The notes beneath the pieces were generated by a model. That model was given only the letters and a program-made list of their open reading frames with translations. It was not told the DNA's origin and made no database searches. The translations under genes were made by a program, and so were the position numbers. From positions 84,664 to 148,663 of the forward strand of contig NZ_JAAOJA010000013.1 of NCBI RefSeq assembly GCF_013184545.1: a stretch of 64,000 nucleotides of DNA, read 5' to 3'. Source of the stretch: Pseudomonas tumuqii. GTDB taxonomy: Bacteria; Pseudomonadota; Gammaproteobacteria; Pseudomonadales; Pseudomonadaceae. This document shows, piece after piece, positions 51,927 to 61,184 of the stretch (within the stretch, counting starts at the first letter, position 1; every line of letters begins with the position of its first letter).

Positions 51927-52199
51927 CTAGCTCTTGTTGTGCGCTGGACAAGCATCGAGCTGGCCATTCAATTCGGCTTTGTGGGCGGGCGGCAACTCGC
52001 TCCAGTGCACATCGAGCAACGCGCCCTCGATGGCGTAGAGCAAGACCTTGGAGGCGCGAAAGCCGCGCGCACGCACGGCGCGGTAGGCATCGACCGCCCC
52101 CAGCCGGCGCAGGTCATTGGCACTGTGAATGCCGACGGCATGCAACCACTGTGCGGAAGTTTTGCCAAGGTTCTTCAAGTGTTGCAATTCGTCATTCAT
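51927..52199 (-). CDS. TfoX C-terminal-domain protein
   Basis: 90 residues matching the TfoX/Sxy C-terminal domain (LKNLGKTSAQWLHAVGIHSA, NDLRRLGAVDAYRAVRARG), a helix-hairpin-helix-like fold. It lacks the N-terminal TfoX domain. In other bacteria TfoX/Sxy regulates competence; stand-alone C-terminal proteins have no known role. Minus strand, in a run of small genes between cbpA and the AAA kinase. Confidence 0.85.
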   Translation of the reverse strand: MNDELQHLKNLGKTSAQWLHAVGIHSANDLRRLGAVDAYRAVRARGFRASKVLLYAIEGALLDVHWSELPPAHKAELNGQLDACPAHNKS

Positions 52200-52233
52200 C
52201 CAGCCTCCTTGCGCTGTTTGCGAGCAGTTGAAC

Positions 52234-52983
52234 TCAGTGCGCGATGCCTACCAGCAAGTGTAGTGGCCAGCGGACAAGGCGTGGCTGTTTGATATCGCCC
52301 CAGGCCCTGAGTAGCGCAGGTTCCAGTTCGCTGACCGGGTCGCGGCCTCGTTGCCGCTCCCAGTACTGCACGGCCGACCAGGTACGCAGATAGCCGGTCA
52401 GCTGGGTAAAACTCCAGTGCGCCTCGATGGCAAACGCAGGCGGTTCGAGGCGCGGGAAGGGCATCTGGATATCACGGTAGCCACTGTCGACACTGGCGCG
52501 CCCCGGCGGCCAATAGCCCTGCAGCGTGCCCCGGTAGAAGTCGTCGATCAGTTCATCCACGGGGTCGTTTATGCGCATCAAGCCGTAACACCAGGCGCCG
52601 AAAAGGCCGTCGGGCTTGAGCAGTCGAGTGACTTCGGCGAAGAAAGCCGGGGTGGCGAACCAGTGCAAGGCCTGGGCGACCACGATCAAATCGAGGCTGG
52701 CGCTGATCAGGGGTTGCGCTTCGGCGTTGGCGGCGAACAGGGCGATACCGGCTGGCGTTTCGGCGGCCCGCAGTTGCTCGATGCTGGCGTCGCAGGCCAG
52801 CACCTGGGCGAAGTGCCGACGCAAGGGCACGCTGGCCTGGCCATTACCGCAGGCGATGTCCAGGGCGCGTTGCCGTTCGGGGCAGTGGCTGGCCAACCAG
52901 TCGAACAGGGCGGCCGGGTAGTGTGGGCGGAAACTGGCGTAGGCACCGGCATGGGCGCCGAACAGTTGGGCAATTTCGCTCAT
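52234..52983 (-). CDS. SAM-dependent methyltransferase (class I)
   Basis: 249 residues. Motif I ALDIACGNGQASVPL, the acidic ACDAS, and LDLIVVAQALHWF are the family hallmarks of the UbiE/Tam-like type-11 group. YRGTLQGYWPPGRASVDSGY is typical of the trans-aconitate methyltransferase-like subgroup. Substrate unknown. Its start lies 3 bases after the pentapeptide-repeat gene, so the two are probably co-transcribed. Confidence 0.88.
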   Translation of the reverse strand: MSEIAQLFGAHAGAYASFRPHYPAALFDWLASHCPERQRALDIACGNGQASVPLRRHFAQVLACDASIEQLRAAETPAGIALFAANAEAQPLISASLDLIVVAQALHWFATPAFFAEVTRLLKPDGLFGAWCYGLMRINDPVDELIDDFYRGTLQGYWPPGRASVDSGYRDIQMPFPRLEPPAFAIEAHWSFTQLTGYLRTWSAVQYWERQRGRDPVSELEPALLRAWGDIKQPRLVRWPLHLLVGIAH

Positions 52984-52985
52984 GA

Positions 52986-53330
52986 TTATCGCGTACGGTA
53001 GCGCAGGCGCGTGCCGAAATTAACCGACATGAGTATCTCGTCGGCGCTCAGTTCGGCGGGGAAGTAGGCGCCGGAAATCTGCGCATGGGCCAGGCTGGCG
53101 CCTTCAAGGAGCGCCTCGCGCAGATCGAGTCCGCGTAGATCCGTACCGCGAAAATAGGCACCGCTGAAATTGATGCGCCTGGCGTCGATCGCGCGCAAGT
53201 CGAGACCGCGAAAGTCGCCATTGCACAGGTCTACCTCAGCGTCCTTGGGCTTGTGGGCGTTGAAACCGGCAATGTCTTCATTGTGCAGCAGGTGATAGAG
53301 CGGGCTATCGAGTTGGCCGGGCTGGCTCAT
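52986..53330 (-). CDS. Pentapeptide-repeat protein
   Basis: 114 residues. A(D/N)LxG-type repeats run through the middle (LCNGDFRGLDLRAIDARRIN, FSGAYFRGTDLRGLDLREAL, LEGASLAHAQISGAYF), forming a short right-handed quadrilateral helix. The N-terminus MSQPGQLDSPLYHLLHNEDI is non-repeat. Function unknown; not long enough to resemble Qnr. Confidence 0.85.
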   Translation of the reverse strand: MSQPGQLDSPLYHLLHNEDIAGFNAHKPKDAEVDLCNGDFRGLDLRAIDARRINFSGAYFRGTDLRGLDLREALLEGASLAHAQISGAYFPAELSADEILMSVNFGTRLRYRTR

Positions 53331-53416
53331 GTGCGGGACGTCCGTTGTGGGTTCCCAGCCAGTATAGAAGCCGCGGCGCGCTTTGCTCGTCGCGGCTGTG
53401 CTCGGTGGGGCTGCGC

Positions 53417-54979
53417 TTACAGCCCTGGCAGATGCTGACGGATTCGCGCGATCAGGCTGTCCAGGCTGGCGCTTTCATGGGTGTCAACCCGCTTGCAGAG
53501 GACCAGTTCGTCCTGGGAGAGTGCTTCGCGGCTGGCTTGCTGGGCCTTGATCACTTCCATGGTGGCATCGGAGGGGTCCTGAGCCGTGTCCTGGCGCAGT
53601 GCCAGCCAGCTGACGATCACGGCGTCGGGGGCGTGGCAATCGAGAATCAGGAAGGGTACGCCGGTGTCTTCGGCAATCTGGCAGGCCGCCTGGCGCTGCG
53701 CCTGCTTGAGGTAGGTGGCATCGATCACCACCGGGAAACCGGCATGCAGTGCGGCATCGGCCAGTTGATGCAGGCGCTGGTAGGTTGCCGCACTGGCGTC
53801 CTGGTTGTAGATGCCGGCGCTCAATTGGCCTTTGTCGGCGCTGTTCTGTTCGCCGAACAGGCGCTTGCGCTCCACATCCGAACGCAGGCGAATGGCCCCC
53901 AGGGCTTCGACCAGGCGCATGGCGACGTGGCTCTTGCCAACGGCGGAAACCCCGTGGGTGATGGCCAGCAAGCGCGAGGGAATAGCGCTGTAGCTCTCCG
54001 CCAGCGTGGCATAGCGGCGGTATTGGCGCAGGATCACGGCGCGCTGAACTGCATCCGCTTCCTGGCCGAGGCGGAACAGGCTGACTTTGCCGCGGACCAT
54101 GGCGCGGTAGGCCTTGTAGAAATTCAGCAGTTCCAGCGCGGCATAGTCGCCGGTGCGTTCCAGCCAGGCGCTGACAAAACGACGGGAGAAAGGCTTGAGG
54201 CCGCGGTCTTCCAGGTCCATGGCGAGGAAAGCGGCGTCCGAGGCGATGTCGATCAGGCGGAAGGGTTCGTTGAATTCGATGCAGTCGAACAGCACGACCT
54301 GACCGTCGAGCAGGGTGACGTTGCCCAGATGAATATCGCCATGGCATTCACGGATGAAGCCTTCGGCCTTGCGTCGGGCCAGCAGTGGCTCGAGCCGGGC
54401 GAAACTGCTTTCAGCCCAGGCTTGCAGGGCATCGAGTTGCTGCAGGTCGGCCTTGTCCGCGAGCAGTGGACGGATCTGCTCGAAATTCTGCCGGATTGGC
54501 GCCATGACCGCTTGCGGCGAGCCCAGCTCATGGGTCAGGGGCACCTGCGGCGCGTCGAGGTGGAACTGGGCGATCTGTTCGGCCAGGGCGTCGATATGCG
54601 CTTCGCTCAGCTCGCCGCGTGCCTGCACTTCGGCGAGCAACTGATCCTGCGGAAACTGGCGCATTTTCAGGGCGTACTCGATGACCGGGCCATCGCCGCC
54701 CAGTTGCGGGGCTTCGGCACTACCGCTGATCGGCAAAACTGCCAGGTACAGGCCTTGAGTGAGGCGCTGGTTGAGGCGCAACTCTTCCTTGCAGAAGTGT
54801 TCGCGCGCGGCCAGTTCGGTGAAGTCGAGGAAGCCGAAATTCACCGGTTTCTTGATCTTGTAGGCATAGGGACCGGTCAACACTACCCAGGAGATATGCG
54901 TCTCGATGACCTGGAAAGCCTCTACCGGATGGGGGTATAGGGCCGGGTTCTGCAGGGCGGCAATCAGGGCTTGGCTCAC
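53417..54979 (-). CDS. Two-domain protein: APH-like kinase plus AAA/P-loop kinase
   Basis: 520 residues from a GTG start. The N-terminal domain is aminoglycoside-phosphotransferase-like (ECHGDIHLGNVTLLDGQVVL, the catalytic loop; DCIEFNEPFRLID for Mg). The C-terminal domain is a P-loop kinase (HGVSAVGKSHVAMRLVEAL) with RLRSDVERKRLFGE as in gluconate-kinase-like and zeta-toxin-like folds. GTG at 54979 has AAGGA six bases upstream and family alignment starts MSQALI; the ATG at 55018 lacks support. Substrate unknown. Conserved beside mrcB in pseudomonads. Confidence 0.85.
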   Translation of the reverse strand: MSQALIAALQNPALYPHPVEAFQVIETHISWVVLTGPYAYKIKKPVNFGFLDFTELAAREHFCKEELRLNQRLTQGLYLAVLPISGSAEAPQLGGDGPVIEYALKMRQFPQDQLLAEVQARGELSEAHIDALAEQIAQFHLDAPQVPLTHELGSPQAVMAPIRQNFEQIRPLLADKADLQQLDALQAWAESSFARLEPLLARRKAEGFIRECHGDIHLGNVTLLDGQVVLFDCIEFNEPFRLIDIASDAAFLAMDLEDRGLKPFSRRFVSAWLERTGDYAALELLNFYKAYRAMVRGKVSLFRLGQEADAVQRAVILRQYRRYATLAESYSAIPSRLLAITHGVSAVGKSHVAMRLVEALGAIRLRSDVERKRLFGEQNSADKGQLSAGIYNQDASAATYQRLHQLADAALHAGFPVVIDATYLKQAQRQAACQIAEDTGVPFLILDCHAPDAVIVSWLALRQDTAQDPSDATMEVIKAQQASREALSQDELVLCKRVDTHESASLDSLIARIRQHLPGL

Positions 54980-55096
54980 GGGCGATCCTTGGCTTTCAAA
55001 CAAATAAGAGAGCGGCATTATGGCCGCTGAGAGCCGCTGTGCAAACCGCCGGGCTGCTCCTGCTTGTCCTGGGTAAAGTGCGTATAATGCCGCGCC

Positions 55097-57415
55097 ATGA
55101 CTCGTACCCGATCTCCTCGTTCTCGTTCAAAGCGCCGCTCGCGTGGCATGCGCCCCTGGTTGGGCTGGGCTATCAAGCTCGGTCTGGTCGGTCTGGTTGT
55201 GCTCGCCGGCTTTGCGGTTTACCTCGATGCAGTGGTGCAGGAGAAGTTCTCCGGCAAGCGCTGGACTGTGCCCGCCAAGGTCTATGCCCGGCCGCTGGAG
55301 CTGTTCGTCGGCCAGAAACTGACCAAGAGTGACTTTCTCCAGGAGCTGGATGCCCTCGGTTATCGCCGGGAGAGTGCGGCCGATGGCCCGGGCGCCGTGT
55401 CGGTAGCCGGCAATAACCTCGAGCTGCACACGCGCGGCTTCCAGTTCTATGAAAGCCGTGAGCCGTCACAGCGTGTGCGCGTGCGCTTTTCCGGCGATTA
55501 CGTCGCCGGCCTGAGCCAGGCCAATGGCAGCAGCCTGGCTGTGGCCCGTCTGGAGCCGATGCTGATCGGTGGTTTGTACCCGGCGCACCAGGAAGACCGC
55601 TTGCTGATCAAGCTGGAGCAGGTGCCGCCCTATTTGGTGGAAACCCTGGTGGCGATCGAGGACCGCGAGTTCTTCAATCATTTCGGGGTGTCGCCCAAGT
55701 CGATCGCCCGCGCCGTCTGGGTCAACGCCACGGCCGGGCAGGTTGTCCAGGGTGGCAGCACCCTGACCCAGCAGTTGGTGAAGAATTTCTACCTGACCAA
55801 TGAGCGCAGCCTGATCCGCAAGGCCACCGAGGCCATGATGGCGGTGCTGCTCGAACTGCATTACGACAAGCAGGACATTCTCGAGGCCTACCTCAACGAG
55901 GTGTTCCTAGGGCAGGACGGCCAGCGCGCGGTGCACGGTTTCGGGCTGGCCAGTCAGTACTTCTTCAGTCAGCCGCTGTCCGAGTTGAAGCTCGAACAGG
56001 TGGCTTTGCTGGTCGGCATGGTCAAGGGCCCCACCTATTACAACCCGCGGCGCAATCCAGAGCGCGCCCTGGAGCGGCGCAATCTGGTCCTCGATGTGCT
56101 GGTCGAACAGGGCGTGATCACGCTCGAGCAAGCGGTCGCCGCCAAGCAGAAGCCGCTCGGCGTGACCCAGCGCGGCAGCATGGCCGATAGCTCGTTCCCG
56201 GCGTTCCTCGATCTGGTCAAGCGCCAGTTGCGTGAGGACTACCGCGAAGAGGATTTGACCGAGGAAGGCCTGCGCATCTTCACCAGCTTTGACCCGATTC
56301 TCCAGCTCAAGGCTGAAAGTGCCCTGGCCGACTCGCTGAAACGCCTGGCCGGTCGCAAGGGGGTGGAGCTGGTTGAAGCCGGAATGGTCGTGACCAACCC
56401 GGAAACCGGCGAAGTACAGGTGCTGATCGGTAGTCGCCAGCCGCGCTATGCCGGCTTCAACCGCGCCCTGGATGCAGTCAGGCCGATCGGCTCCCTGATC
56501 AAGCCGGCGATCTATCTGGCCGCCCTGGAACGTCCGAGTCAGTACACTTTGACCAGTTTGCTGGAGGATCAGCCCTTCTCGATCAAGGGGCAGGATGGCC
56601 AGGTCTGGAGCCCGCAGAACTATGATCGCAAGGCTCATGGCACCGTTTACCTGTACCAGGGCCTGGCCAATTCCTACAACCTGTCCAGTGCCAAGCTGGG
56701 GCTGGAACTGGGGGTGCCAAATGTACTCAAAACTCTTGAGCGTCTGGGCGTTACGCGTAAATGGCCGGCTTATCCGTCGATGTTGCTGGGGGCCGGCGCG
56801 CTGACTCCTATGGAGGTGGCGGATATGTATCAGACCATGGCCAACGGCGGTTTCAATACGCCCTTGCGTGGTATCCGTAGCGTGCTGACTGCCGAGGGTG
56901 AGCCGCTCAAGCGCTACCCTTACCAGATCCAGCAGCGTTTCGATGCCGGGGCGATCTACCTGCTGCAAAATGCCATGCAACGCACCATGCGCGAGGGCAC
57001 CGGTCGTTCGGTTTACAGCCGCCTGCCCAGCTCCCTGGCGCTGGCCGGCAAGACCGGCACCAGTAATGACTCACGGGACAGCTGGTTCGCCGGATTCAGT
57101 CAGGATCTGCTGGCGGTGGTCTGGCTCGGTCGCGACGACAATGGCCCTACACCGTTGACTGGCGCAACCGGCGCCCTGCAAGTCTGGACGGATTTCATGG
57201 TCAAGGCTGATCCGCTGCCGCTGGATATGCCGCTGCCGGATAACGTTGTCCAGGCTTGGGTGAATGCCACTAGCGGCCAGGGCTCTGATCCGAGCTGCCC
57301 GAATGCCGTGCAGATGCCGTATATTCGCGGCAGTGAGCCTGTCCCTGGTCAGGCCTGCGGTATTCAGGCTCCGGTCGATTCGGTGATGGATTGGGTACGT
57401 GGTTGGTTGGATTAA
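55097..57415 (+). CDS. mrcB: Penicillin-binding protein 1B
   Basis: 772 residues, class A PBP that polymerises and cross-links peptidoglycan. A basic cytoplasmic tail, one helix (LGLVGLVVLAGFAVYLDAVV), a UB2H-like domain (KVYARPLELFVGQKLTKSDF), a GT51 glycosyltransferase (catalytic Glu in AIEDREFFNHFGVSPKSIAR; GGSTLTQQLVKNFYL), and a transpeptidase with nucleophile Ser in RPIGSLIKP, SYNLSSAKLG, and KTGTSNDSRDSWF. Normal length. Divergent from the kinase gene. Confidence 0.96.
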   Translation: MTRTRSPRSRSKRRSRGMRPWLGWAIKLGLVGLVVLAGFAVYLDAVVQEKFSGKRWTVPAKVYARPLELFVGQKLTKSDFLQELDALGYRRESAADGPGAVSVAGNNLELHTRGFQFYESREPSQRVRVRFSGDYVAGLSQANGSSLAVARLEPMLIGGLYPAHQEDRLLIKLEQVPPYLVETLVAIEDREFFNHFGVSPKSIARAVWVNATAGQVVQGGSTLTQQLVKNFYLTNERSLIRKATEAMMAVLLELHYDKQDILEAYLNEVFLGQDGQRAVHGFGLASQYFFSQPLSELKLEQVALLVGMVKGPTYYNPRRNPERALERRNLVLDVLVEQGVITLEQAVAAKQKPLGVTQRGSMADSSFPAFLDLVKRQLREDYREEDLTEEGLRIFTSFDPILQLKAESALADSLKRLAGRKGVELVEAGMVVTNPETGEVQVLIGSRQPRYAGFNRALDAVRPIGSLIKPAIYLAALERPSQYTLTSLLEDQPFSIKGQDGQVWSPQNYDRKAHGTVYLYQGLANSYNLSSAKLGLELGVPNVLKTLERLGVTRKWPAYPSMLLGAGALTPMEVADMYQTMANGGFNTPLRGIRSVLTAEGEPLKRYPYQIQQRFDAGAIYLLQNAMQRTMREGTGRSVYSRLPSSLALAGKTGTSNDSRDSWFAGFSQDLLAVVWLGRDDNGPTPLTGATGALQVWTDFMVKADPLPLDMPLPDNVVQAWVNATSGQGSDPSCPNAVQMPYIRGSEPVPGQACGIQAPVDSVMDWVRGWLD

Positions 57416-57431
57416 GTGAAGAGGGTGTGAA

Positions 57432-58157
57432 GTGATTAAGTGGTTGATTCCTGCTTTAACCGCCTCGGTAGTGCTGGGCGGTTGTGCCAGTGTGCCGCGC
57501 GGCTCCATTCCCGTTGTCGATTCGAGTTCGTCGGTCTATGGCCAGCAGCAAGCCGGTGCGGGTGATTACGGCACTTCGACTGCTCAGCCGCCACAGAGTC
57601 AGCCGCAGGATTCCGGGGTGGTCGTGATGGTACCCGGTGCCGGCGGCAGTTCGGCGCCGATTCAGACCTTTCCGGCGCCAGGCTCGCCGATAGGCGGTGG
57701 TGTTGTGGGCAGCGAGCCTTTCAGCACGGCCCCCGTCATCAGCGAGCCTGCGGGTGGGGGCAGTTCCAGCGTGCCGCCGCCTTCGATGCCGAGCGGCATA
57801 CCGAGTTCCGGCGGTTTGGCCGCCGACGAGCAGCTGGACGGTCCCGTGCTGGCATTGCTCACCACGGCCCAGCAACAGCAAGGTAGCGGTGACTTGAATG
57901 GTGCCGCGTCCAGTCTGGAGCGTGCCCAGCGCATTGCCCCGCGCGAGCCGCAAGTGCTCTATCGTCTGGCGGAAGTGCGCTTGGCTCAAGGCGACGCGGC
58001 GCAGGCCGAGCAGTTCGCGCGGCGCGGTCTGAGCTATGCCAGTGGGCGTCCGGCGTTGCAGGCCAGCTTATGGAACCTGATTGCCCAGGCACGTGAGCGT
58101 CAGGGCGATTCGGCTGGTGCGGCGCAGGCGCGTGAGCGGGCCAAGGTCAGTCTCTGA
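57432..58157 (+). CDS. Lipoprotein with TPR-like C-terminus
   Basis: 241 residues from a GTG start. Lipobox in VVLGGCASVPRG, a low-complexity Gly/Ser/Pro/Gln linker (about 30-130), and a short tetratricopeptide-like region (LLTTAQQQQGSGDLNGAASS, PREPQVLYRLAEVRLAQGDA). Follows mrcB by 16 bases, so it is probably co-transcribed; an outer-membrane lipoprotein acting with PBP1b (compare LpoB or LpoP in other bacteria) is a reasonable guess. Its TGA overlaps the next ATG. Confidence 0.85.
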   Translation: MIKWLIPALTASVVLGGCASVPRGSIPVVDSSSSVYGQQQAGAGDYGTSTAQPPQSQPQDSGVVVMVPGAGGSSAPIQTFPAPGSPIGGGVVGSEPFSTAPVISEPAGGGSSSVPPPSMPSGIPSSGGLAADEQLDGPVLALLTTAQQQQGSGDLNGAASSLERAQRIAPREPQVLYRLAEVRLAQGDAAQAEQFARRGLSYASGRPALQASLWNLIAQARERQGDSAGAAQARERAKVSL

Positions 58158-58486
58158 TGGACACTCGCGTGCCTGCGATTGCGCAACAGTTGTTGCTGAT
58201 CGAGCGCGAGTTGCGCCTGCAAGGCTGGTGGGACGATCAGGCGCCGAGCGATCAGGCGCTGGCCAGCCAGCAACCTTTTTGCGTCGATACGCTGGCTTTT
58301 GAGCAATGGTTGCAGTGGATTTTCCTGCCGCGCATGAAGTACCTGCTCGAGAGCGGTGCCGCGCTGCCAGAGGCGTGCGGCATTCAGCCAATGGCTGAGC
58401 AGGTATATGGCGGCCGCAGCGAGCAGGCCCGGGTGCTGATCAGGTTGCTGGGTGAGTTCGATCAACTGATTTGTGATGCGGCCTGA
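58157..58486 (+). CDS. YqcC-family protein
   Basis: 109 residues of the YqcC/DUF446 family: LIERELRLQGWWDDQAPSDQ, PFCVDTLAFEQWLQWIFLPR, MKYLLESGAALP. A small helical protein often encoded near tRNA pseudouridine synthase TruC. Function unknown. Translation is coupled to the lipoprotein gene (TGATG). Confidence 0.88.
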   Translation: MDTRVPAIAQQLLLIERELRLQGWWDDQAPSDQALASQQPFCVDTLAFEQWLQWIFLPRMKYLLESGAALPEACGIQPMAEQVYGGRSEQARVLIRLLGEFDQLICDAA

Positions 58487-58526
58487 GGCCGCATCCGCTT
58501 CAGTGCATTGGCCCGCGAGGGGCGGG

Positions 58527-58961
58527 TTACTTGCAGTTCTTGGCAATCGCCTGCTTGGCTTCGCTGATACGCTGCTGACGCTCTTCTTCGTTCAGGCGGC
58601 GTACTTCGCCATCGACTTCCACGCGCACACGCGGGTTGTTTTCCAGCTGCGCCAGATTGGTGCGCACGCTTTGGCAGTATTTCTTGCGCTCTGCTTCCTG
58701 GGTCGCGATTTCCTGCTTCACTTTTTCATCGATAGCGGCTTGCTCCGGGTCGGCGCTGCTCTCGACCGTTGGTGTTGCTGCAGGTTCGGCAGTCTTCGCT
58801 GGTGGGGTCGCGGTATTGATGGTGGTGGCTTGCTGGCCTTGTGGCGGCTGCGCGCCAAAATGCGTGACCCCTTGTGCATCGACCCATTTGTATACCTGGC
58901 TGGCCATGGCGCTTGCGCTCAGGGCGAGCAGCAAGCTGCTGGTGAGGATCATACGGCGCAT
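58527..58961 (-). CDS. DUF4124-domain periplasmic protein
   Basis: 144 residues. Signal peptide MRRMILTSSLLLALSASAMA, then the DUF4124 core SQVYKWVDAQGVTHFGAQPP, a Thr/Ala/Pro linker, and a charged helical C-terminus with two Cys (KKYCQSVRTNLAQLENNPR, KQAIAKNCK). Function unknown; common in pseudomonads. Confidence 0.9.
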   Translation of the reverse strand: MRRMILTSSLLLALSASAMASQVYKWVDAQGVTHFGAQPPQGQQATTINTATPPAKTAEPAATPTVESSADPEQAAIDEKVKQEIATQEAERKKYCQSVRTNLAQLENNPRVRVEVDGEVRRLNEEERQQRISEAKQAIAKNCK

Positions 58962-59244
58962 GCTGTTTCCTTTTTAAGAGCGGCGATACCTAGTGGCTAC
59001 TATAACCAAAACGGTTGAATCGTCATCCTGCGCTGTGTCACAGCACGCGGGCGTCTGCTCGACTATTTGCCCTCTGCTGTGCAAGTGCAAGCCAAAGGGC
59101 GCTGGTTCAGTTCGGTAGATAATCGAAAATACATCCCTGATTGCAGAATCCATCACGGATGACTTGACTTGCCCTCGTCGAATCAGAACAATTCAACGTT
59201 CGCTGTAGTGGAGTCCGCCGCAAGCAGGCTTTAGCTCAGCAGAC

Positions 59245-59400
59245 ATGAGGCGCGTACCCGCGCCGACCTGTTTCACCCGCAACGCGTTACCTCGCGCTGG
59301 GTGGGAAGACCCCGCAACATCTTGGGGTATTCCCAATACTTGCTCAGTAGTAGCTGACGTAGTCGGCGACCACCGTCGCTCATGCTCTGCTTGGCAGTAA
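59245..59400 (+). CDS. Possible ilvI leader peptide (51 codons)
   Basis: ATG at 59245 opens a 51-codon frame ending TAA at 59398-59400. The later part reads NTCSVVADVVGDHRRSCSAW, with four Val codons in six, and an earlier GIPN adds Ile. A hairpin TTGGG-GTATT-CCCAA (about 59322-59336) lies inside and a terminator-like stem follows the stop. Valine is an end product of the ilv pathway, so this could be an attenuation leader. No strong ribosome site is visible, and the ORF could be accidental. Confidence 0.35.
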   Translation: MRRVPAPTCFTRNALPRAGWEDPATSWGIPNTCSVVADVVGDHRRSCSAWQ

Positions 59401-59410
59401 ACCTATCTTA

Positions 59411-59440
59411 GGCCGTCCCGCTGTGGGCGGTTTTCTGGCG
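59411..59440 (+). terminator. Terminator-like stem upstream of ilvI
   Basis: GGCCGTCCCGCTGTGGGCGG is an imperfect stem followed by TTTTCTGG and, after a few bases, TTTT. It is placed between the possible leader ORF and the ilvI ribosome site, where an attenuator would be. Stem quality is moderate. Confidence 0.4.
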
Positions 59441-59457
59441 TTTTAGAGGTGAACAAC

Positions 59458-61182
59458 GTGGAGCTTTTATCCGGCGCTGAAATGGTCGTCCGCTTCTTGC
59501 GTGACGAAGGCGTTAAGAACATCTACGGGTACCCTGGCGGTGCCCTGCTGCATATCTATGACGCTTTGTTCAAGGAGCCGGAAGTCAATCACATCCTGGT
59601 TCGTCATGAGCAGGCAGCGACCCACATGGCCGACGGTTATGCCCGTGCCACCGGTAAAGCCGGTGTGGTACTGGTGACCTCGGGGCCTGGTGCGACCAAT
59701 GCCATTACCGGCATCGCTACCGCCTACATGGACTCGATTCCGATGGTGGTGTTGTCCGGCCAGGTGCCGAGCAACATGGTCGGTACCGATGCCTTCCAGG
59801 AAACCGACATGATCGGTATTTCCCGGCCGATCGTGAAGCACAGCTTCATGATCAAGCACGCCTCGGAAATCCCGGAAGTCATGAAGAAGGCCTTCTATCT
59901 TGCGCAATCCGGTCGTCCCGGTCCGGTTGTCGTGGATATTCCGAAGGACATGACCAATCCGGCAGAAAAATTCGAATATGTCTACCCGAAGAAGGTCAAG
60001 CTGCGCTCCTACAGCCCGGCCCTGCGTGGTCATTCCGGGCAGATCCGCAAGGCGGCAGAACTGCTCCTGAGCGCCAAGCGGCCGATCCTCTATGCGGGCG
60101 GCGGCGTGATCATGGGCGGCGCAGCATCACCGCTGACCGAGCTGGCGCAAATGCTCAACCTGCCGGTGACCAATACCCTGATGGGCTTGGGTGGCTATCC
60201 TGGTACTGATCGTCAATTCCTCGGCATGCTCGGCATGCATGGCAGCTACACCGCCAACCTGGCGATGCATCATGCGGATGTGATTCTCGCTGTCGGCGCG
60301 CGTTTCGATGATCGGGTCATCAATGGCGCAGGCAAGTTCTGCCCGAACGCCAAGATCATCCACATCGACATCGACCCGGCTTCGATCTCCAAGACCATCA
60401 AGGCGGATATCCCGATTGTCGGTCCGGTGGAGAGTGTACTGACCGAGATGGTTGCGATTCTCAAGGAGATCGGCGAAACCCCGAGCAAAGAGGCGCTTTC
60501 CAGTTGGTGGAAGCAAATCGAGGAGTGGCGAGGCAGCCGTGGCATGTTCCCTTACGACAAAGGGGACGGCAGCATCATCAAGCCGCAGACCGTCATCGAA
60601 ACACTCAGTGAGGTGACCCGCGGCGATGCCTTCGTTACTTCCGACGTGGGTCAGCACCAGATGTTCGCGGCGCAGTACTACCGCTTCAATAAACCCAATC
60701 GCTGGATCAATTCCGGCGGTCTAGGCACCATGGGCTTTGGTTTTCCGGCGGCCATGGGAGTCAAACTCAGCTTCCCGGACGACGACGTAGCCTGCGTGAC
60801 CGGGGAAGGCAGCATCCAGATGAACATCCAGGAACTGTCGACCTGCCTGCAGTACGATCTGCCGGTGAAAATCGTCAACCTGAACAATGGCGCCCTCGGC
60901 ATGGTGCGTCAGTGGCAGGACATGAACTACGGCAGCCGCCATTCCCATTCCTACATGGAGTCGCTGCCTGACTTCGTCAAGCTGGCAGAAGCCTATGGCC
61001 ATGTCGGTATGCGCATCACCGATCTGAAAGACTTGAAGCCGAAGATGGAGGAGGCGTTCGCGCTGAAGGATCGTCTGGTGTTCCTCGACATTCAGGTCGA
61101 TACCAGTGAGCACGTCTATCCGATGCAGATCAAAGACGGTGCGATGCGCGATATGTGGCTGAGCAAGACGGAGCGTACCTAA
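59458..61182 (+). CDS. ilvI: Acetolactate synthase large subunit
   Basis: 574 residues. ThDP- and FAD-dependent enzyme condensing pyruvate with pyruvate or 2-oxobutyrate, first common step of Val/Leu/Ile synthesis. YGYPGGALLHIYDAL with the ThDP Glu in RHEQAATHMADGYAR, GRPGPVVVDIPKD, and the ThDP-binding VTGEGSIQMNIQELSTC to NLNN. The start is GTG at 59458, which has GAGGTGA at correct distance; the GTG at 59449 lies inside that site. Confidence 0.97.
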   Translation: MELLSGAEMVVRFLRDEGVKNIYGYPGGALLHIYDALFKEPEVNHILVRHEQAATHMADGYARATGKAGVVLVTSGPGATNAITGIATAYMDSIPMVVLSGQVPSNMVGTDAFQETDMIGISRPIVKHSFMIKHASEIPEVMKKAFYLAQSGRPGPVVVDIPKDMTNPAEKFEYVYPKKVKLRSYSPALRGHSGQIRKAAELLLSAKRPILYAGGGVIMGGAASPLTELAQMLNLPVTNTLMGLGGYPGTDRQFLGMLGMHGSYTANLAMHHADVILAVGARFDDRVINGAGKFCPNAKIIHIDIDPASISKTIKADIPIVGPVESVLTEMVAILKEIGETPSKEALSSWWKQIEEWRGSRGMFPYDKGDGSIIKPQTVIETLSEVTRGDAFVTSDVGQHQMFAAQYYRFNKPNRWINSGGLGTMGFGFPAAMGVKLSFPDDDVACVTGEGSIQMNIQELSTCLQYDLPVKIVNLNNGALGMVRQWQDMNYGSRHSHSYMESLPDFVKLAEAYGHVGMRITDLKDLKPKMEEAFALKDRLVFLDIQVDTSEHVYPMQIKDGAMRDMWLSKTERT

Positions 61183-61184
61183 TC

